In this document: piece by piece, positions 28,357 through 38,587 of the stretch
Layout: each line of letters begins with the position of its first letter
Position numbering within the stretch: the stretch's first letter is position 1
From: Pseudomonas serbica
GTDB lineage: Bacteria; Pseudomonadota; Gammaproteobacteria; Pseudomonadales; Pseudomonadaceae
Assembly: GCF_028823535.1 (NCBI RefSeq)
Contig: NZ_JAQIYM010000002.1
Span: 124,001-188,000 of the forward strand
Direction: 5' to 3'
DNA: 64,000 bases
The notes under the pieces: generated by a model
Told to the model about the DNA's origin: nothing
What the model saw: the letters and a program-made list of their open reading frames with translations, nothing else
Databases searched by the model: none
Position numbers and translations under genes: made by a program

Positions 28357-29277
28357 ATGAGCAACTGGTTAGTAGACAAACTGATCCCTTCGATCATGCG
28401 TTCCGAGGTCAAGAAGAGCTCGGTGCCTGAAGGTCTTTGGCACAAATGCCCGTCTTGCGAGGCTGTGCTGTATCGTCCAGAGCTGGAAAAAACCCTGGAC
28501 GTTTGCCCCAAGTGCAACCACCACATGCGTATCGGCGCACGCGCGCGCATCGACATTTTCCTCGATGCCGAAGGTCGTACCGAGCTGGGTGCCGACCTGG
28601 AGCCGGTTGACCGCCTGAAATTCCGCGACGGCAAGAAGTACAAGGACCGCCTGACTGCGGCGCAGAAGCAGACCGGCGAAAAAGACGCGCTGATCTCCAT
28701 GAGCGGTACCCTGCTGGGCATGCCGGTAGTGGTGTCGGCGTTCGAATTCTCCTTCATGGGTGGTTCGATGGGCGCCATCGTCGGTGAGCGCTTCGTGCGC
28801 GCCGCCAACTACGCGCTGGAAAAGCGCTGCCCGATGATCTGCTTCTCCGCCTCCGGTGGTGCGCGGATGCAGGAAGCGCTGATCTCCCTGATGCAAATGG
28901 CCAAGACCTCCGCGGTGCTGGCGCGTCTGCGTGAAGAAGGCATTCCGTTCATCTCCGTGCTGACCGACCCGGTCTACGGTGGTGTTTCCGCCAGTCTGGC
29001 GATGCTGGGTGACGTGATCGTCGGCGAGCCGAAAGCCCTGATCGGCTTTGCCGGTCCGCGCGTTATCGAGCAGACCGTGCGCGAAAAACTGCCGGAAGGC
29101 TTCCAGCGCAGCGAGTTTTTGCTGGAGCACGGCGCGATCGACATGATCATTCACCGTCAGGAACTGCGCCCGCGCCTGGGTAACCTGCTCGCGCAAATGA
29201 TGGGCCTGCCGACGCCAAAATTCGTCGCTGCGCCAATCGAGCCAATCGTGGTTCCACCGGTACCTGCCAACCTATGA
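28357..29277 (+). CDS. accD: Acetyl-CoA carboxylase carboxyltransferase subunit beta
   Basis: A 306-aa subunit of the carboxyltransferase that makes malonyl-CoA for fatty acids. The N-terminal zinc ribbon uses Cys31, Cys34, Cys50 and Cys53 (CPSC/CPKC). A crotonase-fold carboxyltransferase domain follows ([39 protein letters not shown]). GGAGA lies before the ATG. Its stop overlaps folC by 4 nt (ATGA), so the two are coupled. The 185 bp upstream hold no gene and may carry a promoter. Confidence 0.97.
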   Translation: MSNWLVDKLIPSIMRSEVKKSSVPEGLWHKCPSCEAVLYRPELEKTLDVCPKCNHHMRIGARARIDIFLDAEGRTELGADLEPVDRLKFRDGKKYKDRLTAAQKQTGEKDALISMSGTLLGMPVVVSAFEFSFMGGSMGAIVGERFVRAANYALEKRCPMICFSASGGARMQEALISLMQMAKTSAVLARLREEGIPFISVLTDPVYGGVSASLAMLGDVIVGEPKALIGFAGPRVIEQTVREKLPEGFQRSEFLLEHGAIDMIIHRQELRPRLGNLLAQMMGLPTPKFVAAPIEPIVVPPVPANL

Positions 29278-30581
29278 CCGAACGTACCCTTGGCGAGTGG
29301 CTCGCCTACCTTGAGCAGTTGCACCCTTCGGCCATCGACATGGGCCTTGAGCGCTCGCAGCAGGTAGCGTCCCGCATGGGACTGGGCAAGCCGGCGCCTC
29401 GGGTGATCACGGTCACCGGCACCAATGGCAAAGGCTCGACCTGTGCCTTCGTGGCGTCATTGCTGCGAGCGCAGGGCCTGAACGTCGGTGTCTACAGTTC
29501 TCCGCACCTGCTGCGTTACAACGAGCGGGTGCAGGTCAATGGCGTCCAAGCCACTGACGCCGAGCTCTGCCAAGCTTTCGCGGCGGTCGAGGCCGGTCGT
29601 GGTGACACGTCCCTGACGTACTTCGAGATGGGCACCCTGGCGGCGTTCTGGCTGTTTCAGCAGGCCGGGCTCGACGCCGTGGTGCTGGAAGTCGGCCTGG
29701 GCGGGCGCCTGGACACGGTCAACGTGGTGGACGCCGACATGGCGCTGGTCACCAGCATTGGCGTCGATCATGCGGATTACCTGGGCGATACCCGGGAGTC
29801 CGTGGCCTTCGAGAAGGCCGGGATCTTCCGCCAGGGCGCGCCCGCGCTCTGCGGTGACTTGAATCCCCCGCAGCCCCTGCTGGACAAGGCGCGCGAGCTC
29901 AATTGCCGGTTTCTCCTGCGTGGACGCGATTTCGACCTGGGCGTCACCGATCAGCACTGGCAGTGGCGCGGTGTCGATGCCAGGGGACAAGTGGTCGAGT
30001 TGCGCGACCTGCCGTTGCTCGATCTGCCGATGGAAAACGCCGCGCTGGCGTTGCAGGCCTATCTATTGCTCGGTTTACCTTGGGTAGAAGCGCAGATTGT
30101 CCAGGCGCTGCAAGCGACGCGGATGGTCGGTCGTCTCGATCGCCGGCAGGTCGACTGGCAGGGCAAGCGCCTCAACCTGTTGCTGGATGTGGGGCATAAC
30201 CCCCACGCCGCCGAGTATCTGGCCCGTCGCCTGGCCAGCCAGCCACCCGCCGGCAAGCGCCTGGCGGTCTTCGGATTGCTGTCGGACAAGGATCTGGATG
30301 GTGTTATTGGCGAATTGAGTGCTAGTGTCGATCACTGGGCCGTCGCGCCGCTGGATTCGCCTCGGGCGCGACCGGTGGCCGACTTGCGCGAGGCGCTGCA
30401 AAAGCGCGGTGCTTCGGTGACGTCCTATGACAGCGTGGCCGCCGCCCTGGAAGGGCAGTGTGGGCAGGCGACGAGCGACGACGAGATTGTGTTGTTCGGA
30501 TCATTCTATTGTGTTGCCGAGGCCCTTGAGTGGCTGGCCCGGCGCTCCACGGAGGAAGCGGCAAATGGCATTGCTGGATAA
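29274..30581 (+). CDS. folC: Bifunctional folylpolyglutamate / dihydrofolate synthase
   Basis: A 435-aa Mur-ligase-fold enzyme that adds glutamate to dihydropteroate and to folates. The ATP loop is [13 protein letters not shown] (about residues 45-57), followed by [12 protein letters not shown], the [12 protein letters not shown] block, and the [10 protein letters not shown] metal and substrate site. [10 protein letters not shown] in the C-terminal domain binds substrate. It overlaps accD at the start and the SPOR gene by 17 nt at its end, so it lies inside an operon. Confidence 0.96.
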   Translation: MTERTLGEWLAYLEQLHPSAIDMGLERSQQVASRMGLGKPAPRVITVTGTNGKGSTCAFVASLLRAQGLNVGVYSSPHLLRYNERVQVNGVQATDAELCQAFAAVEAGRGDTSLTYFEMGTLAAFWLFQQAGLDAVVLEVGLGGRLDTVNVVDADMALVTSIGVDHADYLGDTRESVAFEKAGIFRQGAPALCGDLNPPQPLLDKARELNCRFLLRGRDFDLGVTDQHWQWRGVDARGQVVELRDLPLLDLPMENAALALQAYLLLGLPWVEAQIVQALQATRMVGRLDRRQVDWQGKRLNLLLDVGHNPHAAEYLARRLASQPPAGKRLAVFGLLSDKDLDGVIGELSASVDHWAVAPLDSPRARPVADLREALQKRGASVTSYDSVAAALEGQCGQATSDDEIVLFGSFYCVAEALEWLARRSTEEAANGIAG

Positions 30582-31233
30582 GGCTTACAAGCAACGCATG
30601 GTCGGCGCCCTGGTTCTGGTCGCGCTGGCTGTGATTTTCCTGCCGATGCTGTTTTCCCGCCAGGATGAACAGCGCCAAGTGACGGTCCAGGCCCCGGCCG
30701 CGCCGCAAGCGCCAGCGATGCCGCAGGTGCAGGTGGAGCCCGTGGTGGTGCCTGAACCCCAGGCCCTGCCGCAGGAGCCCGTGCCGAGCGACGAAGAAAT
30801 CGCCCAGCAGGAAGCGCCCGTTGCGCCCGTTGCGCCTGTCGCTCCGGCACCTGCCACCAAGCCGGTCACGCCGCCCCCTGCACCGGCCCCTGTCCCGGCA
30901 CTGGCTGCCAAGCCTGCCACGGCGCCGTCGCAACCGATCAGCGCCGCACCGGGCAAGCCGGACACCACGCAAAGCCGTGTCGACGCCAATGGCCTGTCGG
31001 TCAGCTGGTCGGTGCAACTGGCCAGTCTGGCCAATCGTGAAAGCGCTGAAAAGCTGCAGAAAACCCTGCGCAGCCAGGGTTACAATGCCTACATTCGTAC
31101 GGCCGACGGCAAGAATCGGGTGTTCGTCGGACCACTGATCGAGCGTGCAGAGGCCGATCGCCTGCGCGACTTGCTGAACCGCCAGCAGAACCTCAAGGGG
31201 TTTGTCGTGCGCTTTCAGCCGGAGCGTGGCTAA
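30565..31233 (+). CDS. SPOR-domain inner-membrane protein (DedD-like)
   Basis: A 222-aa bitopic protein. A short cytoplasmic start is followed by a membrane helix at about residues 13-30 (VGALVLVALAVIFLPMLF) and a long Pro/Ala/Val-rich periplasmic linker. The C-terminal SPOR domain at about 145-222 (SWSVQLASLANRESAEKLQ ... NRVFVGPLIERAEADRL) binds denuded glycan at the septum in this family. The ATG at 30565 lies within the end of folC. Position between folC and cvpA is as for dedD in E. coli, a cell-division accessory gene. Confidence 0.9.
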   Translation: MALLDKAYKQRMVGALVLVALAVIFLPMLFSRQDEQRQVTVQAPAAPQAPAMPQVQVEPVVVPEPQALPQEPVPSDEEIAQQEAPVAPVAPVAPAPATKPVTPPPAPAPVPALAAKPATAPSQPISAAPGKPDTTQSRVDANGLSVSWSVQLASLANRESAEKLQKTLRSQGYNAYIRTADGKNRVFVGPLIERAEADRLRDLLNRQQNLKGFVVRFQPERG

Positions 31234-31331
31234 AACTATCGCCCCGATATGAAATGCACTGACAATCGCAGCTTACCGATAAGCATGGGCTCTGCTAAAA
31301 TGCGCCGCCTTATCCGTCTGTAGGCTGCACT

Positions 31332-31892
31332 GTGCCATTTACCTGGGTTGACTGGGCGATCGTTGCAATCGTCGCCATCTCCGCATTGATCAGTCTGAGC
31401 CGCGGCTTCGTCAAGGAAGCACTGTCGCTCGTGACCTGGATCATCGCAGGAGCCGTTGCCTGGATGTTTGGTGGCTCATTGTCCGAGTACCTCGCCGGAT
31501 ACATCCAGACCCCATCGGCTCGTATAATCACGGGCTGTGCCATCATGTTTGTCGCCACGCTGATCGTAGGCGCAATGATCAATTATCTCATCGGCGAATT
31601 GGTTCGTGTCACCGGGTTGTCCGGGACCGATCGATTCCTCGGCATGGCTTTCGGCGCAGCGCGTGGCGTGTTGCTGGTGGTCGTGGCGGTCGGGCTGTTG
31701 AGCCTGGGGCCGGTACAGCAGGACGGGTGGTGGAAAGAGTCCCAGCTCGTGCCAAAATTTTTATTGGTCGCCGATTGGTCCAAGAACCTGATTCTCGGGT
31801 GGAGCAGTCAGTGGCTTGCCAGCGGTATCAGCGTACCCGCTGATATACCGTTCAAGGAGCAGCTCTTGCCGATGGCCAAAACGCCTCAGTGA
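31332..31892 (+). CDS. cvpA: CvpA family membrane protein
   Basis: A 186-aa protein with four predicted membrane helices (residues about 5-24, 29-48, 64-86, 102-120) and a short C-terminal tail. GTG start. The N terminus FTWVDWAIVAIVAISALISL and the G-rich core are CvpA hallmarks. Known from E. coli as required for colicin V production and linked to envelope stress; the biochemical role is unsettled. It precedes purF by 41 nt, the conserved cvpA-purF pairing. Confidence 0.93.
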   Translation: MPFTWVDWAIVAIVAISALISLSRGFVKEALSLVTWIIAGAVAWMFGGSLSEYLAGYIQTPSARIITGCAIMFVATLIVGAMINYLIGELVRVTGLSGTDRFLGMAFGAARGVLLVVVAVGLLSLGPVQQDGWWKESQLVPKFLLVADWSKNLILGWSSQWLASGISVPADIPFKEQLLPMAKTPQ

Positions 31893-31933
31893 GTGTTGTT
31901 CAGTTCAGATCCATTAAGTAGGGGTTGCGTCGC

Positions 31934-33439
31934 ATGTGTGGCATCGTCGGTATCGTCGGTAAGTCGAACGTCAATCAGGCGCTGTATGACGCGCTAACCG
32001 TCCTCCAGCACCGCGGCCAGGACGCTGCCGGTATCGTGACCAGCCATGATGGCCGGTTATTCCTGCGCAAGGACAACGGCCTGGTGCGTGACGTGTTCCA
32101 TCAGCGTCACATGCAGCGCCTGGTCGGCCACATGGGCATTGGCCATGTGCGCTACCCGACCGCGGGCAGCTCGACCTCGGCCGAAGCTCAACCGTTTTAC
32201 GTCAACTCGCCTTACGGCATCACCCTGGCGCACAACGGAAACCTGACCAACGTTGAACAACTGGCCAAGGAGATTTACGAATCTGACCTGCGCCACGTCA
32301 ACACCAGCTCCGATTCGGAAGTGCTGCTCAACGTGTTCGCACACGAGCTGGCCCAGCGCGGCAAGCTGCAGCCGACCGAAGAAGACGTGTTCGCTGCCGT
32401 CACCGACGTGCACAACCGTTGCGTCGGTGGCTACGCGGTGGTGGCCATGGTGACCGGCTACGGCATCGTTGGTTTCCGTGACCCGCACGGCATCCGCCCG
32501 ATCGTGTTCGGCCAGCGTCACACCGACGAAGGCGTCGAGTACATGATCGCCTCCGAGAGCGTGTCCCTGGACGTGCTCGGGTTCACCCTGATCCGCGACC
32601 TGGCACCGGGCGAAGCGGTCTACATCACTGAAGACGGCAAGCTGCACACCCGCCAGTGCGCGACCAACCCGTCGCTGACCCCGTGCATCTTCGAACACGT
32701 CTACCTGGCGCGTCCGGACTCGATCATCGACGGCGTGTCGGTGTACAAGGCCCGCCTGCGCATGGGCGAGAAGCTCGCCGAGAAGATCCTGCGCGAGCGT
32801 CCGGATCACGACATCGACGTGGTCATCCCGATCCCGGACACCAGCCGCACCGCGGCCCTGGAGCTGGCGAACCACCTGGGCGTGAAGTTCCGCGAAGGTT
32901 TCGTGAAGAACCGCTACATCGGCCGGACCTTCATCATGCCGGGCCAGGCTGCGCGGAAAAAATCCGTACGCCAGAAGCTCAATGCCATCGAGCTGGAATT
33001 CCGCGGCAAGAACGTGATGCTGGTGGACGACTCGATCGTGCGCGGCACCACCTGCAAGCAGATCATCCAGATGGCTCGCGAAGCGGGCGCCAAGAACGTC
33101 TATTTCTGCTCCGCAGCCCCGGCCGTGCGCTTCCCGAACGTCTATGGCATCGACATGCCGAGCGCCCACGAGCTGATCGCCCACAACCGTTCGACCCAGG
33201 ACGTTGCGGACCTGATCGGTGCCGACTGGCTGATCTATCAGGACCTGCCTGACTTGATCGAAGCGGTCGGTGGCGGCAAGATCAAGATCGACAAGTTCGA
33301 TTGCGCGGTGTTCGACGGCCAGTACGTCACCGGCGACGTCGACGAGGCATACCTGAACAAGATCGAGCAGGCACGCAACGATGCCTCCAAGGTCAAGACC
33401 CAGGCGGTCAGCGCGATCATCGATCTGTACAACAATTGA
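31934..33439 (+). CDS. purF: Amidophosphoribosyltransferase
   Basis: A 501-aa enzyme for the first committed step of purine synthesis, turning PRPP and glutamine into phosphoribosylamine. The N-terminal nucleophile glutamine amidotransferase begins MCGIVGIVG, with Cys2 exposed after Met removal. The C-terminal phosphoribosyltransferase domain carries [13 protein letters not shown], the PRPP loop. The ATG at 31934 is the only start that leaves Cys2 next to Met; a TTG three codons upstream is therefore rejected. A terminator follows. Confidence 0.97.
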   Translation: MCGIVGIVGKSNVNQALYDALTVLQHRGQDAAGIVTSHDGRLFLRKDNGLVRDVFHQRHMQRLVGHMGIGHVRYPTAGSSTSAEAQPFYVNSPYGITLAHNGNLTNVEQLAKEIYESDLRHVNTSSDSEVLLNVFAHELAQRGKLQPTEEDVFAAVTDVHNRCVGGYAVVAMVTGYGIVGFRDPHGIRPIVFGQRHTDEGVEYMIASESVSLDVLGFTLIRDLAPGEAVYITEDGKLHTRQCATNPSLTPCIFEHVYLARPDSIIDGVSVYKARLRMGEKLAEKILRERPDHDIDVVIPIPDTSRTAALELANHLGVKFREGFVKNRYIGRTFIMPGQAARKKSVRQKLNAIELEFRGKNVMLVDDSIVRGTTCKQIIQMAREAGAKNVYFCSAAPAVRFPNVYGIDMPSAHELIAHNRSTQDVADLIGADWLIYQDLPDLIEAVGGGKIKIDKFDCAVFDGQYVTGDVDEAYLNKIEQARNDASKVKTQAVSAIIDLYNN

Positions 33440-33446
33440 TTGACTA

Positions 33447-33470
33447 CCGGCCCTGAGGGGCCGGTTTTGT
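33447..33470 (+). terminator. Rho-independent terminator after purF
   Basis: Stem CCGGCCC/GGGCCGG with a short loop and TTTTGT. Confidence 0.8.
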
Positions 33471-33512
33471 ATCTGATAATTAATTTACGAGAACAGGGCA
33501 AGGAGTGACAGC

Positions 33513-34724
33513 ATGAGTCAGGATTGGGATGCCGGTCGGTTGGACAGCGACCTCGAAGGCGTAGCGTTCGATACCCTGGCCGTACGTGCCGGTCAGCACC
33601 GTACGCCGGAAGGCGAACACGGTGATCCGATGTTCTTCACTTCCAGCTACGTATTCCGCACTGCCGGCGACGCCGCCGCGCGTTTTTCCGGTGAAGTGCC
33701 TGGCAACGTCTACTCGCGCTACACCAACCCCACCGTACGCGCCTTCGAAGAGCGCATTGCCGCCCTGGAAAGCGCCGAGCAAGCCGTGGCCACCGCCACC
33801 GGCATGGCGGCGATCATGGCGGTGGTGATGAGCCTGTGCAGTGCCGGCGACCACGTGCTGGTGTCGCGCAGCGTATTCGGCTCGACCATCAGCCTGTTCG
33901 AGAAGTACTTCAAGCGCTTCGGCGTCGAAGTCGACTACGTGCCCCTGGCGGACTTGTCCGGCTGGGATACGGCTATCAAGGCTAATACCAAGCTGCTGTT
34001 CGTCGAATCGCCGTCCAACCCGCTGGCGGAATTGGTCGATATCGCCGAGCTGGCAAACATCGCTCACGCCAAGGGCGCGATGCTGGTGGTCGACAACTGC
34101 TTCTGCACGCCGGCGCTGCAACAGCCGCTGAAACTCGGCGCGGACATCGTCGTGCACTCGGCGACCAAGTTCATCGACGGCCAGGGTCGTTGCATGGGCG
34201 GTGTCGTGGCTGGGCGCAGTGAGCAGATGAAAGAAGTGGTCGGCTTCCTGCGCACCGCCGGGCCAACCCTGAGCCCATTCAACGCGTGGATCTTCCTCAA
34301 GGGCCTGGAAACCCTCAACCTGCGGATGAAGGCCCATTGCGCCAACGCCCAGGAGCTGGCCGAGTGGCTGGAGCAGCAGGACGGCATCGAGAAAGTCCAC
34401 TACGCCGGTCTCAAGAGCCATCCGCAGCACGAACTGGCCCGGCGGCAGCAGAAGGGCTTCGGTGCCGTGGTGAGTTTCGAGGTCAAGGGCGGCAAAGAAG
34501 GCGCCTGGCGCTTTATCGATGCAACCCGCCTGATTTCCATCACGGCGAACCTGGGCGACAGCAAGACCACCATCACCCACCCAAGCACCACCTCCCATGG
34601 CCGTCTGGCGCCGGCGGAGCGTGAAGCTGCGGGCATTCGCGACAGCCTGATCCGCATTGCCATCGGCCTGGAAGACGTGGCAGACCTGCAAGCCGACCTG
34701 GCGCGCGGGTTGGCTGCCTTGTGA
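33513..34724 (+). CDS. metZ: O-succinylhomoserine sulfhydrylase
   Basis: A 403-aa PLP enzyme of the Cys/Met metabolism family that makes homocysteine directly from O-succinylhomoserine and sulfide. The PLP lysine is in [36 protein letters not shown] and the [10 protein letters not shown] block are family marks. AAGGAG lies 9 nt before the ATG. Its stop overlaps the GTG of the following dehydrogenase gene. This direct-sulfhydrylation route is the usual one in Pseudomonas. Confidence 0.95.
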   Translation: MSQDWDAGRLDSDLEGVAFDTLAVRAGQHRTPEGEHGDPMFFTSSYVFRTAGDAAARFSGEVPGNVYSRYTNPTVRAFEERIAALESAEQAVATATGMAAIMAVVMSLCSAGDHVLVSRSVFGSTISLFEKYFKRFGVEVDYVPLADLSGWDTAIKANTKLLFVESPSNPLAELVDIAELANIAHAKGAMLVVDNCFCTPALQQPLKLGADIVVHSATKFIDGQGRCMGGVVAGRSEQMKEVVGFLRTAGPTLSPFNAWIFLKGLETLNLRMKAHCANAQELAEWLEQQDGIEKVHYAGLKSHPQHELARRQQKGFGAVVSFEVKGGKEGAWRFIDATRLISITANLGDSKTTITHPSTTSHGRLAPAEREAAGIRDSLIRIAIGLEDVADLQADLARGLAAL

Positions 34725-35494
34725 TCGAGTTGTCCACTCCGCCGGGCTCCAATGGCCGCGTTGCACTGGTGACCGGTGCGGCGCGGGGCATTGGCCTGGG
34801 TATTGCGGCCTGGTTGATCAGCGAAGGCTGGCAAGTGGTGCTGACGGACCTGGATCGCGAGCGTGGTTCGAAGGTGGCGAAGGTGCTCGGCGACAACGCC
34901 TGGTTCATCGCCATGGACGTCTCGAACGAAGGGCAGGTGGCCTTGGGTGTTGCCGAGGTGCTGGGACAGTTCGGACGCCTTGATGCGCTGGTGTGCAACG
35001 CGGCGGTTGCCGATCCGCACAACATCACTCTGGAAAGCCTCGACCTGGCGTATTGGAATCGGGTGCTGGCGGTGAACCTCAGTGGGCCGATGTTGTTGGC
35101 CAAGCACTGTGCGCCTTACCTGCGGGCCCACAGCGGGGCCATCGTCAACCTGGCCTCGACCCGCGCCGCGCAGTCGGAACCCGACACCGAGGCCTATGCG
35201 GCGAGCAAGGGCGGTCTGTTGGCCCTGACTCACGCATTGGCCATCAGCCTCGGCCCGGAAATTCGGGTCAATGCCGTCAGTCCTGGCTGGATCGACGCGC
35301 GCGACCCTTCGGTACGTCGTGCCGAACCGCTGACCGATGCCGATCATGCCCAGCATCCGGCGGGCAGGGTAGGGACGGTCGAGGACGTCGCCGCGATGGT
35401 GGCCTGGCTGTTGTCGAGGAACGCCGGATTTGTCACGGGGCAGGAGTTCGTGGTTGATGGTGGCATGACCAAGAAGATGATCTACAGCGAGTAG
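34721..35494 (+). CDS. SDR-family oxidoreductase
   Basis: A 257-aa short-chain dehydrogenase. Cofactor motif [12 protein letters not shown] (about residues 19-30) and NAAVADP are followed by the catalytic Ser in NLASTRA and the Tyr-Lys pair in YAASKGG. The C-terminal [14 protein letters not shown] is typical. It starts with GTG inside the metZ stop, so it is coupled to metZ. The same pairing is known in Pseudomonas, but the substrate is not. It is followed by a REP palindrome. Confidence 0.9.
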   Translation: MIELSTPPGSNGRVALVTGAARGIGLGIAAWLISEGWQVVLTDLDRERGSKVAKVLGDNAWFIAMDVSNEGQVALGVAEVLGQFGRLDALVCNAAVADPHNITLESLDLAYWNRVLAVNLSGPMLLAKHCAPYLRAHSGAIVNLASTRAAQSEPDTEAYAASKGGLLALTHALAISLGPEIRVNAVSPGWIDARDPSVRRAEPLTDADHAQHPAGRVGTVEDVAAMVAWLLSRNAGFVTGQEFVVDGGMTKKMIYSE

Positions 35495-35537
35495 ATCGGT
35501 TCTTTCCTCAGGCGTTGATATTGAATGCACCGCCGTC

Positions 35538-35601
35538 TTCGCGAGCAAGCCCGCTCCCACATTGAAATGCGATCCACTGTGGGAGCGGGCTTGCTCGCGA
35601 A
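35538..35601. repeat. REP/BIME palindrome pair
   Basis: Perfectly inverted 24-bp arms (35538-35561 and 35578-35601), TTCGCGAGCAAGCCCGCTCC and onward, around a 16-bp centre. Same family as at 2743 and 26441. Confidence 0.9.
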
Positions 35602-35675
35602 AGCAGTTTGGCTGTCGCTGATGCTGTTGCGATTGACTCGATTTTGTCTTTTTCAGAAAAACTTCAATCCTGCTA

Positions 35676-35704
35676 TTGACTTAGGTTCGCTACCTGCGTA
35701 AATT
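35676..35704 (+). promoter_or_regulatory. sigma70 promoter of the tRNA-Val/Asp cluster
   Basis: -35 TTGACT (35676-35681) and -10 TAAATT (35699-35704) with 17-bp spacing and a GC-rich discriminator (TCGCGG), about 22 bp upstream of tRNA-Val. Confidence 0.72.
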
Positions 35705-35726
35705 TCGCGGCCTCGGAGATGCAAAC

Positions 35727-35802
35727 GGGTGATTAGCTCAGCTGGGAGAGCGTCTGCCTTACAAGCAGAATGTCGGCGGTTCGATCCCGTCATCACCCAC
35801 CA
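35727..35802 (+). tRNA. tRNA-Val (anticodon TAC)
   Basis: A 76-nt cloverleaf with acceptor GGGTGAT/ATCACCC, anticodon stem TCTGC/GCAGA and loop CTTACAA, giving anticodon TAC, and an encoded CCA. Confidence 0.97.
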
Positions 35803-35855
35803 CTCCCGAGATACTTGCGAAAGCAAGAGGTAGGCTGAAATGCCTCCACCGACGC

Positions 35856-35932
35856 GCAGCGGTAGTTCAGTCGGTTAGAATACCGGCCTGTCACGCCGGG
35901 GGTCGCGGGTTCGAGTCCCGTCCGCTGCGCCA
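35856..35932 (+). tRNA. tRNA-Asp (anticodon GTC)
   Basis: A 77-nt cloverleaf with acceptor GCAGCGG/CCGCTGC, anticodon arm CCGGC CTGTCAC GCCGG, giving anticodon GTC, a TTCGAGT T-loop and an encoded CCA. Confidence 0.97.
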
Positions 35933-36024
35933 TATTTTCCGAGTCAGATTCATCTGGTTCGAGATTGAAAAGCTACTGAGTTTTCAATCAGACGAGTTAC
36001 CTGGACGCAAGTCCACAGCGATAC

Positions 36025-36101
36025 GCAGCGGTAGTTCAGTCGGTTAGAATACCGGCCTGTCACGCCGGGGGTCGCGGGTTCGAGTCCCGTCCGCTGCGCC
36101 A
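36025..36101 (+). tRNA. tRNA-Asp (anticodon GTC), second copy
   Basis: Identical by eye over 77 nt to the copy at 35856-35932. The short spacer between the two copies is unrelated to the spacer after tRNA-Val. Confidence 0.97.
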
Positions 36102-36174
36102 TATCTGCCCCGAGGCCCACTGAACGCCTTGGAGCTACGAGGAAAGCCACTGGCTACTTCGAGTCGATAGCAAA

Positions 36175-36203
36175 GACCCTGGTCGAAAGACCGGGGTTTT
36201 TTG
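36175..36203 (+). terminator. Rho-independent terminator after tRNA-Asp
   Basis: Stem CCCTGGTC/GACCGGGG with a GAAA tetraloop and T6. It carries one mismatched pair. Confidence 0.85.
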
Positions 36204-36282
36204 TATCTGGAATTTGGCTTTTTTCTCCTCGACGACGCTTGCCGTCAACTCTTCCTACGCATCCGCTGCATGAAGCACTGAG

Positions 36283-36301
36283 TGCCGCCGCGACGGCGGC
36301 A
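36283..36301. other. GC hairpin downstream of aldA
   Basis: A perfect stem TGCCGCCG/CGGCGGCA with loop CGA lies about 20 bp beyond the aldA stop on the minus strand. It lacks a T-run, so it may be a processing or Rho-type 3' end instead of an intrinsic terminator. Confidence 0.4.
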
Positions 36302-36319
36302 TCAGCAATACCGCAACAC

Positions 36320-37753
36320 TCAGCCCTGCAGATACACCGCATGGGTATGGGTGTACTCATACAACCCATGCTTGCCATCCGCCCCGCCAATTCCCGATTT
36401 ACGCACCCCGGCATGGAACCCCTGCATCGCTTCGAAGTTCTCGCGGTTGACGTAGGTTTCGCCAAAATCCAGCTCGCGCATGGCGTGTAGGGTCTTGCTG
36501 AGGTCGCGGGTATAGATCGACGAGGTCAGTCCATAGTCGCAGTCGTTGGCCAGGGCGATGGCTTCATCCAGGTCATCGATGATCTGGATCGGCAGCACGG
36601 GACCGAAGATCTCCTCGCGCATGATCTCCATGTCGGCGCGGCAGCCGGCCAGGACGGTGGGCTGAAAATGGAAGCCGTTCGGCAGGTCGGCAATTTGCCC
36701 GCCGCTGATCAGGCTTGCGCCCTGGCTCAATGCCGTGCGGACCTTTTGATTGACGCTGTCCAGGCCTTGGCGATTGATCAGCGGGCCCATCTCCACATCC
36801 GGTTGGGCGATAGGATCGCCGTAGCGCGTAGCCGTCATCGCGGCCGCGATACGCTCGATGAATTGATCCGCCACCTTGCGTTCGACATACACCCGCTCGG
36901 CGCAGTTACACACCTGGCCGCTATTGATGATCCGCGAATCGCGAATGGCCTTCACCGCCAGGTCCAGGTCGGCATCCGCCAGCACGATGGCCGGCGCCTT
37001 GCCACCGAGTTCCAGATTGAGTTTGGTGATGTTCGGCGCGGCGGCGGCCATGATCCGTGAGCCCGTGGCGACGCTGCCGGTGAAGCTGATCATGTCCACG
37101 CCCTTGTGCGCACTCAACGCCGCACCGACGCGGCCGTCACCGCAGACCACGTTGAACACGCCGGGCGGCAGGTCGGTTTCCGCGACCAGTCGGGCGAACT
37201 CGAAGCAGTTGTTCGGCGTTTCTTCGCTGGGCTTGATGACGATGGTGTTGCCGGTCAGCAATGCCGGGGCCATTTTGCGGGCGATCAGGAAGAACGGGAA
37301 ATTCCACGGCAGGATCCCGGCCACCACGCCCAGCGGTTTGCGGAACAGGAAGATGTTTTCGTCCTGGCGGTCGCTGGTGATGATTTCACCTTCGATGCGC
37401 CGCGCCCACTCGGCCATGTAGTCGAGGTAGTCGGCGGTGAAATTGACTTCGACCGCGGCCAGGCTGCTGACCTTGCCTTGTTCCAGAGTGATGGTGCGCG
37501 CCAGGTGCGCAACGTTTTCGCGGAGTTTGGCAGCGATCCTGCGCAGGTAGCCGGCGCGATCATTCGCCGGTTTGCGCGCCCAATCCTTTTGTGCGGTGCG
37601 CGCGACGGCGAGGGCCCGATCAACGTCTTCGGCATTCGATGCCGGCACCTTCGACAGCAGGGCGCCGGTGGCCGGGTTGATCACGTCGAGATGGTCAGCG
37701 CTGGCCACGAACTGGCCGTTGATGAAGTTTTCGTAAACAGGCACGGATGACAT
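36320..37753 (-). CDS. aldA: Lactaldehyde/glycolaldehyde dehydrogenase
   Basis: A 477-aa NAD-dependent aldehyde dehydrogenase very like E. coli AldA along its length. The catalytic Cys is in NSGQVCNCAERVY and the Glu base in LELGGKAP. ILPWNFPFF and TGSVATG form the cofactor site. The ATG at 37753 is chosen because conserved sequence starts there; the open frame runs into the upstream gene. It is the last gene of the rhamnonate operon, 19 nt after the aldolase, where it would oxidise L-lactaldehyde to L-lactate. Confidence 0.93.
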   Translation of the reverse strand: MSSVPVYENFINGQFVASADHLDVINPATGALLSKVPASNAEDVDRALAVARTAQKDWARKPANDRAGYLRRIAAKLRENVAHLARTITLEQGKVSSLAAVEVNFTADYLDYMAEWARRIEGEIITSDRQDENIFLFRKPLGVVAGILPWNFPFFLIARKMAPALLTGNTIVIKPSEETPNNCFEFARLVAETDLPPGVFNVVCGDGRVGAALSAHKGVDMISFTGSVATGSRIMAAAAPNITKLNLELGGKAPAIVLADADLDLAVKAIRDSRIINSGQVCNCAERVYVERKVADQFIERIAAAMTATRYGDPIAQPDVEMGPLINRQGLDSVNQKVRTALSQGASLISGGQIADLPNGFHFQPTVLAGCRADMEIMREEIFGPVLPIQIIDDLDEAIALANDCDYGLTSSIYTRDLSKTLHAMRELDFGETYVNRENFEAMQGFHAGVRKSGIGGADGKHGLYEYTHTHAVYLQG

Positions 37754-37772
37754 GGAACGACTCCTGGACTGA

Positions 37773-38573
37773 TCAGTAGGTGCGCGACGGCGCTTGTTCG
37801 GTGGCCGGTGTACGGTAGCGGGCGAGGGTGGCCATGGCGCTCTGGCGCAACAGGCTGATATCGATCGCCACTGCGATGAACTGACAGCCCCAGCCCTGAT
37901 AACGCCGCGCGTCTTCTTCATTCGGTGCGAGGATGCCGCAGGCCTTACCGGCCGCCAGCGTTGCATTGACTGCGTATTGAATTTGTTCCTGAACTTGCGG
38001 GTGACCGGGGTTGCCGGCATGGCCCAGGCCGATGGACAGATCCGCAGGCCCGATAAACACCGCATCGACGCCTTCGACGGCGGCGATCGCTGCGACGTTT
38101 TCGACGCCGAGCCGCGATTCCACCTGCACGATCAGGCACAGCTGTTCATGGGCGGTGTCCAGATAATCCGCCACCCCGTCCCAGCGTGTGGCGCGGGTCA
38201 GGCCGCCACCGACGCCACGGATGCCGTGGGGTGGGTAACGCATGGCGCGCACCAGGGCCTGGGCCTGTTCGGCGGTTTCGACCATGGGGATCATCAGTGT
38301 CTGCGCGCCGATGTCCAGCAGCTGCTTGATCAGATTGGCGTCGCCATTCACGGCGCGCACGATGGGTGCGGTGGGGTAGGGCGCCACGGCCTGCAATTGC
38401 GCGAGTACGCCAGGTACGGTGTTTGGCGCGTGTTCACCGTCGATCAGCATCCAGTCATAACCGGTGGTGGCGACGATCTCGGCGGCGTAGCCGGTGGTGA
38501 ACCCGGCCCATATGCCGTATTGCGGCGCGGGTTTTTTCAGGGCGGCCTTGAAAACGTTGTGCGGCATGTTCAT
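37773..38573 (-). CDS. rhmA: 2-keto-3-deoxy-L-rhamnonate aldolase
   Basis: A 266-aa HpcH/HpaI-family class II aldolase. DWMLIDGEHAPN, IPMVETAEQA and VFIGPADLSIGLG carry the metal ligands and substrate site. It would split 2-keto-3-deoxy-L-rhamnonate into pyruvate and L-lactaldehyde. AGGAG lies 6 nt before the ATG at 38573; a GTG one codon upstream is less likely. Its place between rhamnonate dehydratase and AldA supports rhamnonate over the related 4-hydroxy-2-oxoheptanedioate substrate, which the family can also use. Confidence 0.88.
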   Translation of the reverse strand: MNMPHNVFKAALKKPAPQYGIWAGFTTGYAAEIVATTGYDWMLIDGEHAPNTVPGVLAQLQAVAPYPTAPIVRAVNGDANLIKQLLDIGAQTLMIPMVETAEQAQALVRAMRYPPHGIRGVGGGLTRATRWDGVADYLDTAHEQLCLIVQVESRLGVENVAAIAAVEGVDAVFIGPADLSIGLGHAGNPGHPQVQEQIQYAVNATLAAGKACGILAPNEEDARRYQGWGCQFIAVAIDISLLRQSAMATLARYRTPATEQAPSRTY

Positions 38574-38587
38574 CACGAACTCCTGGC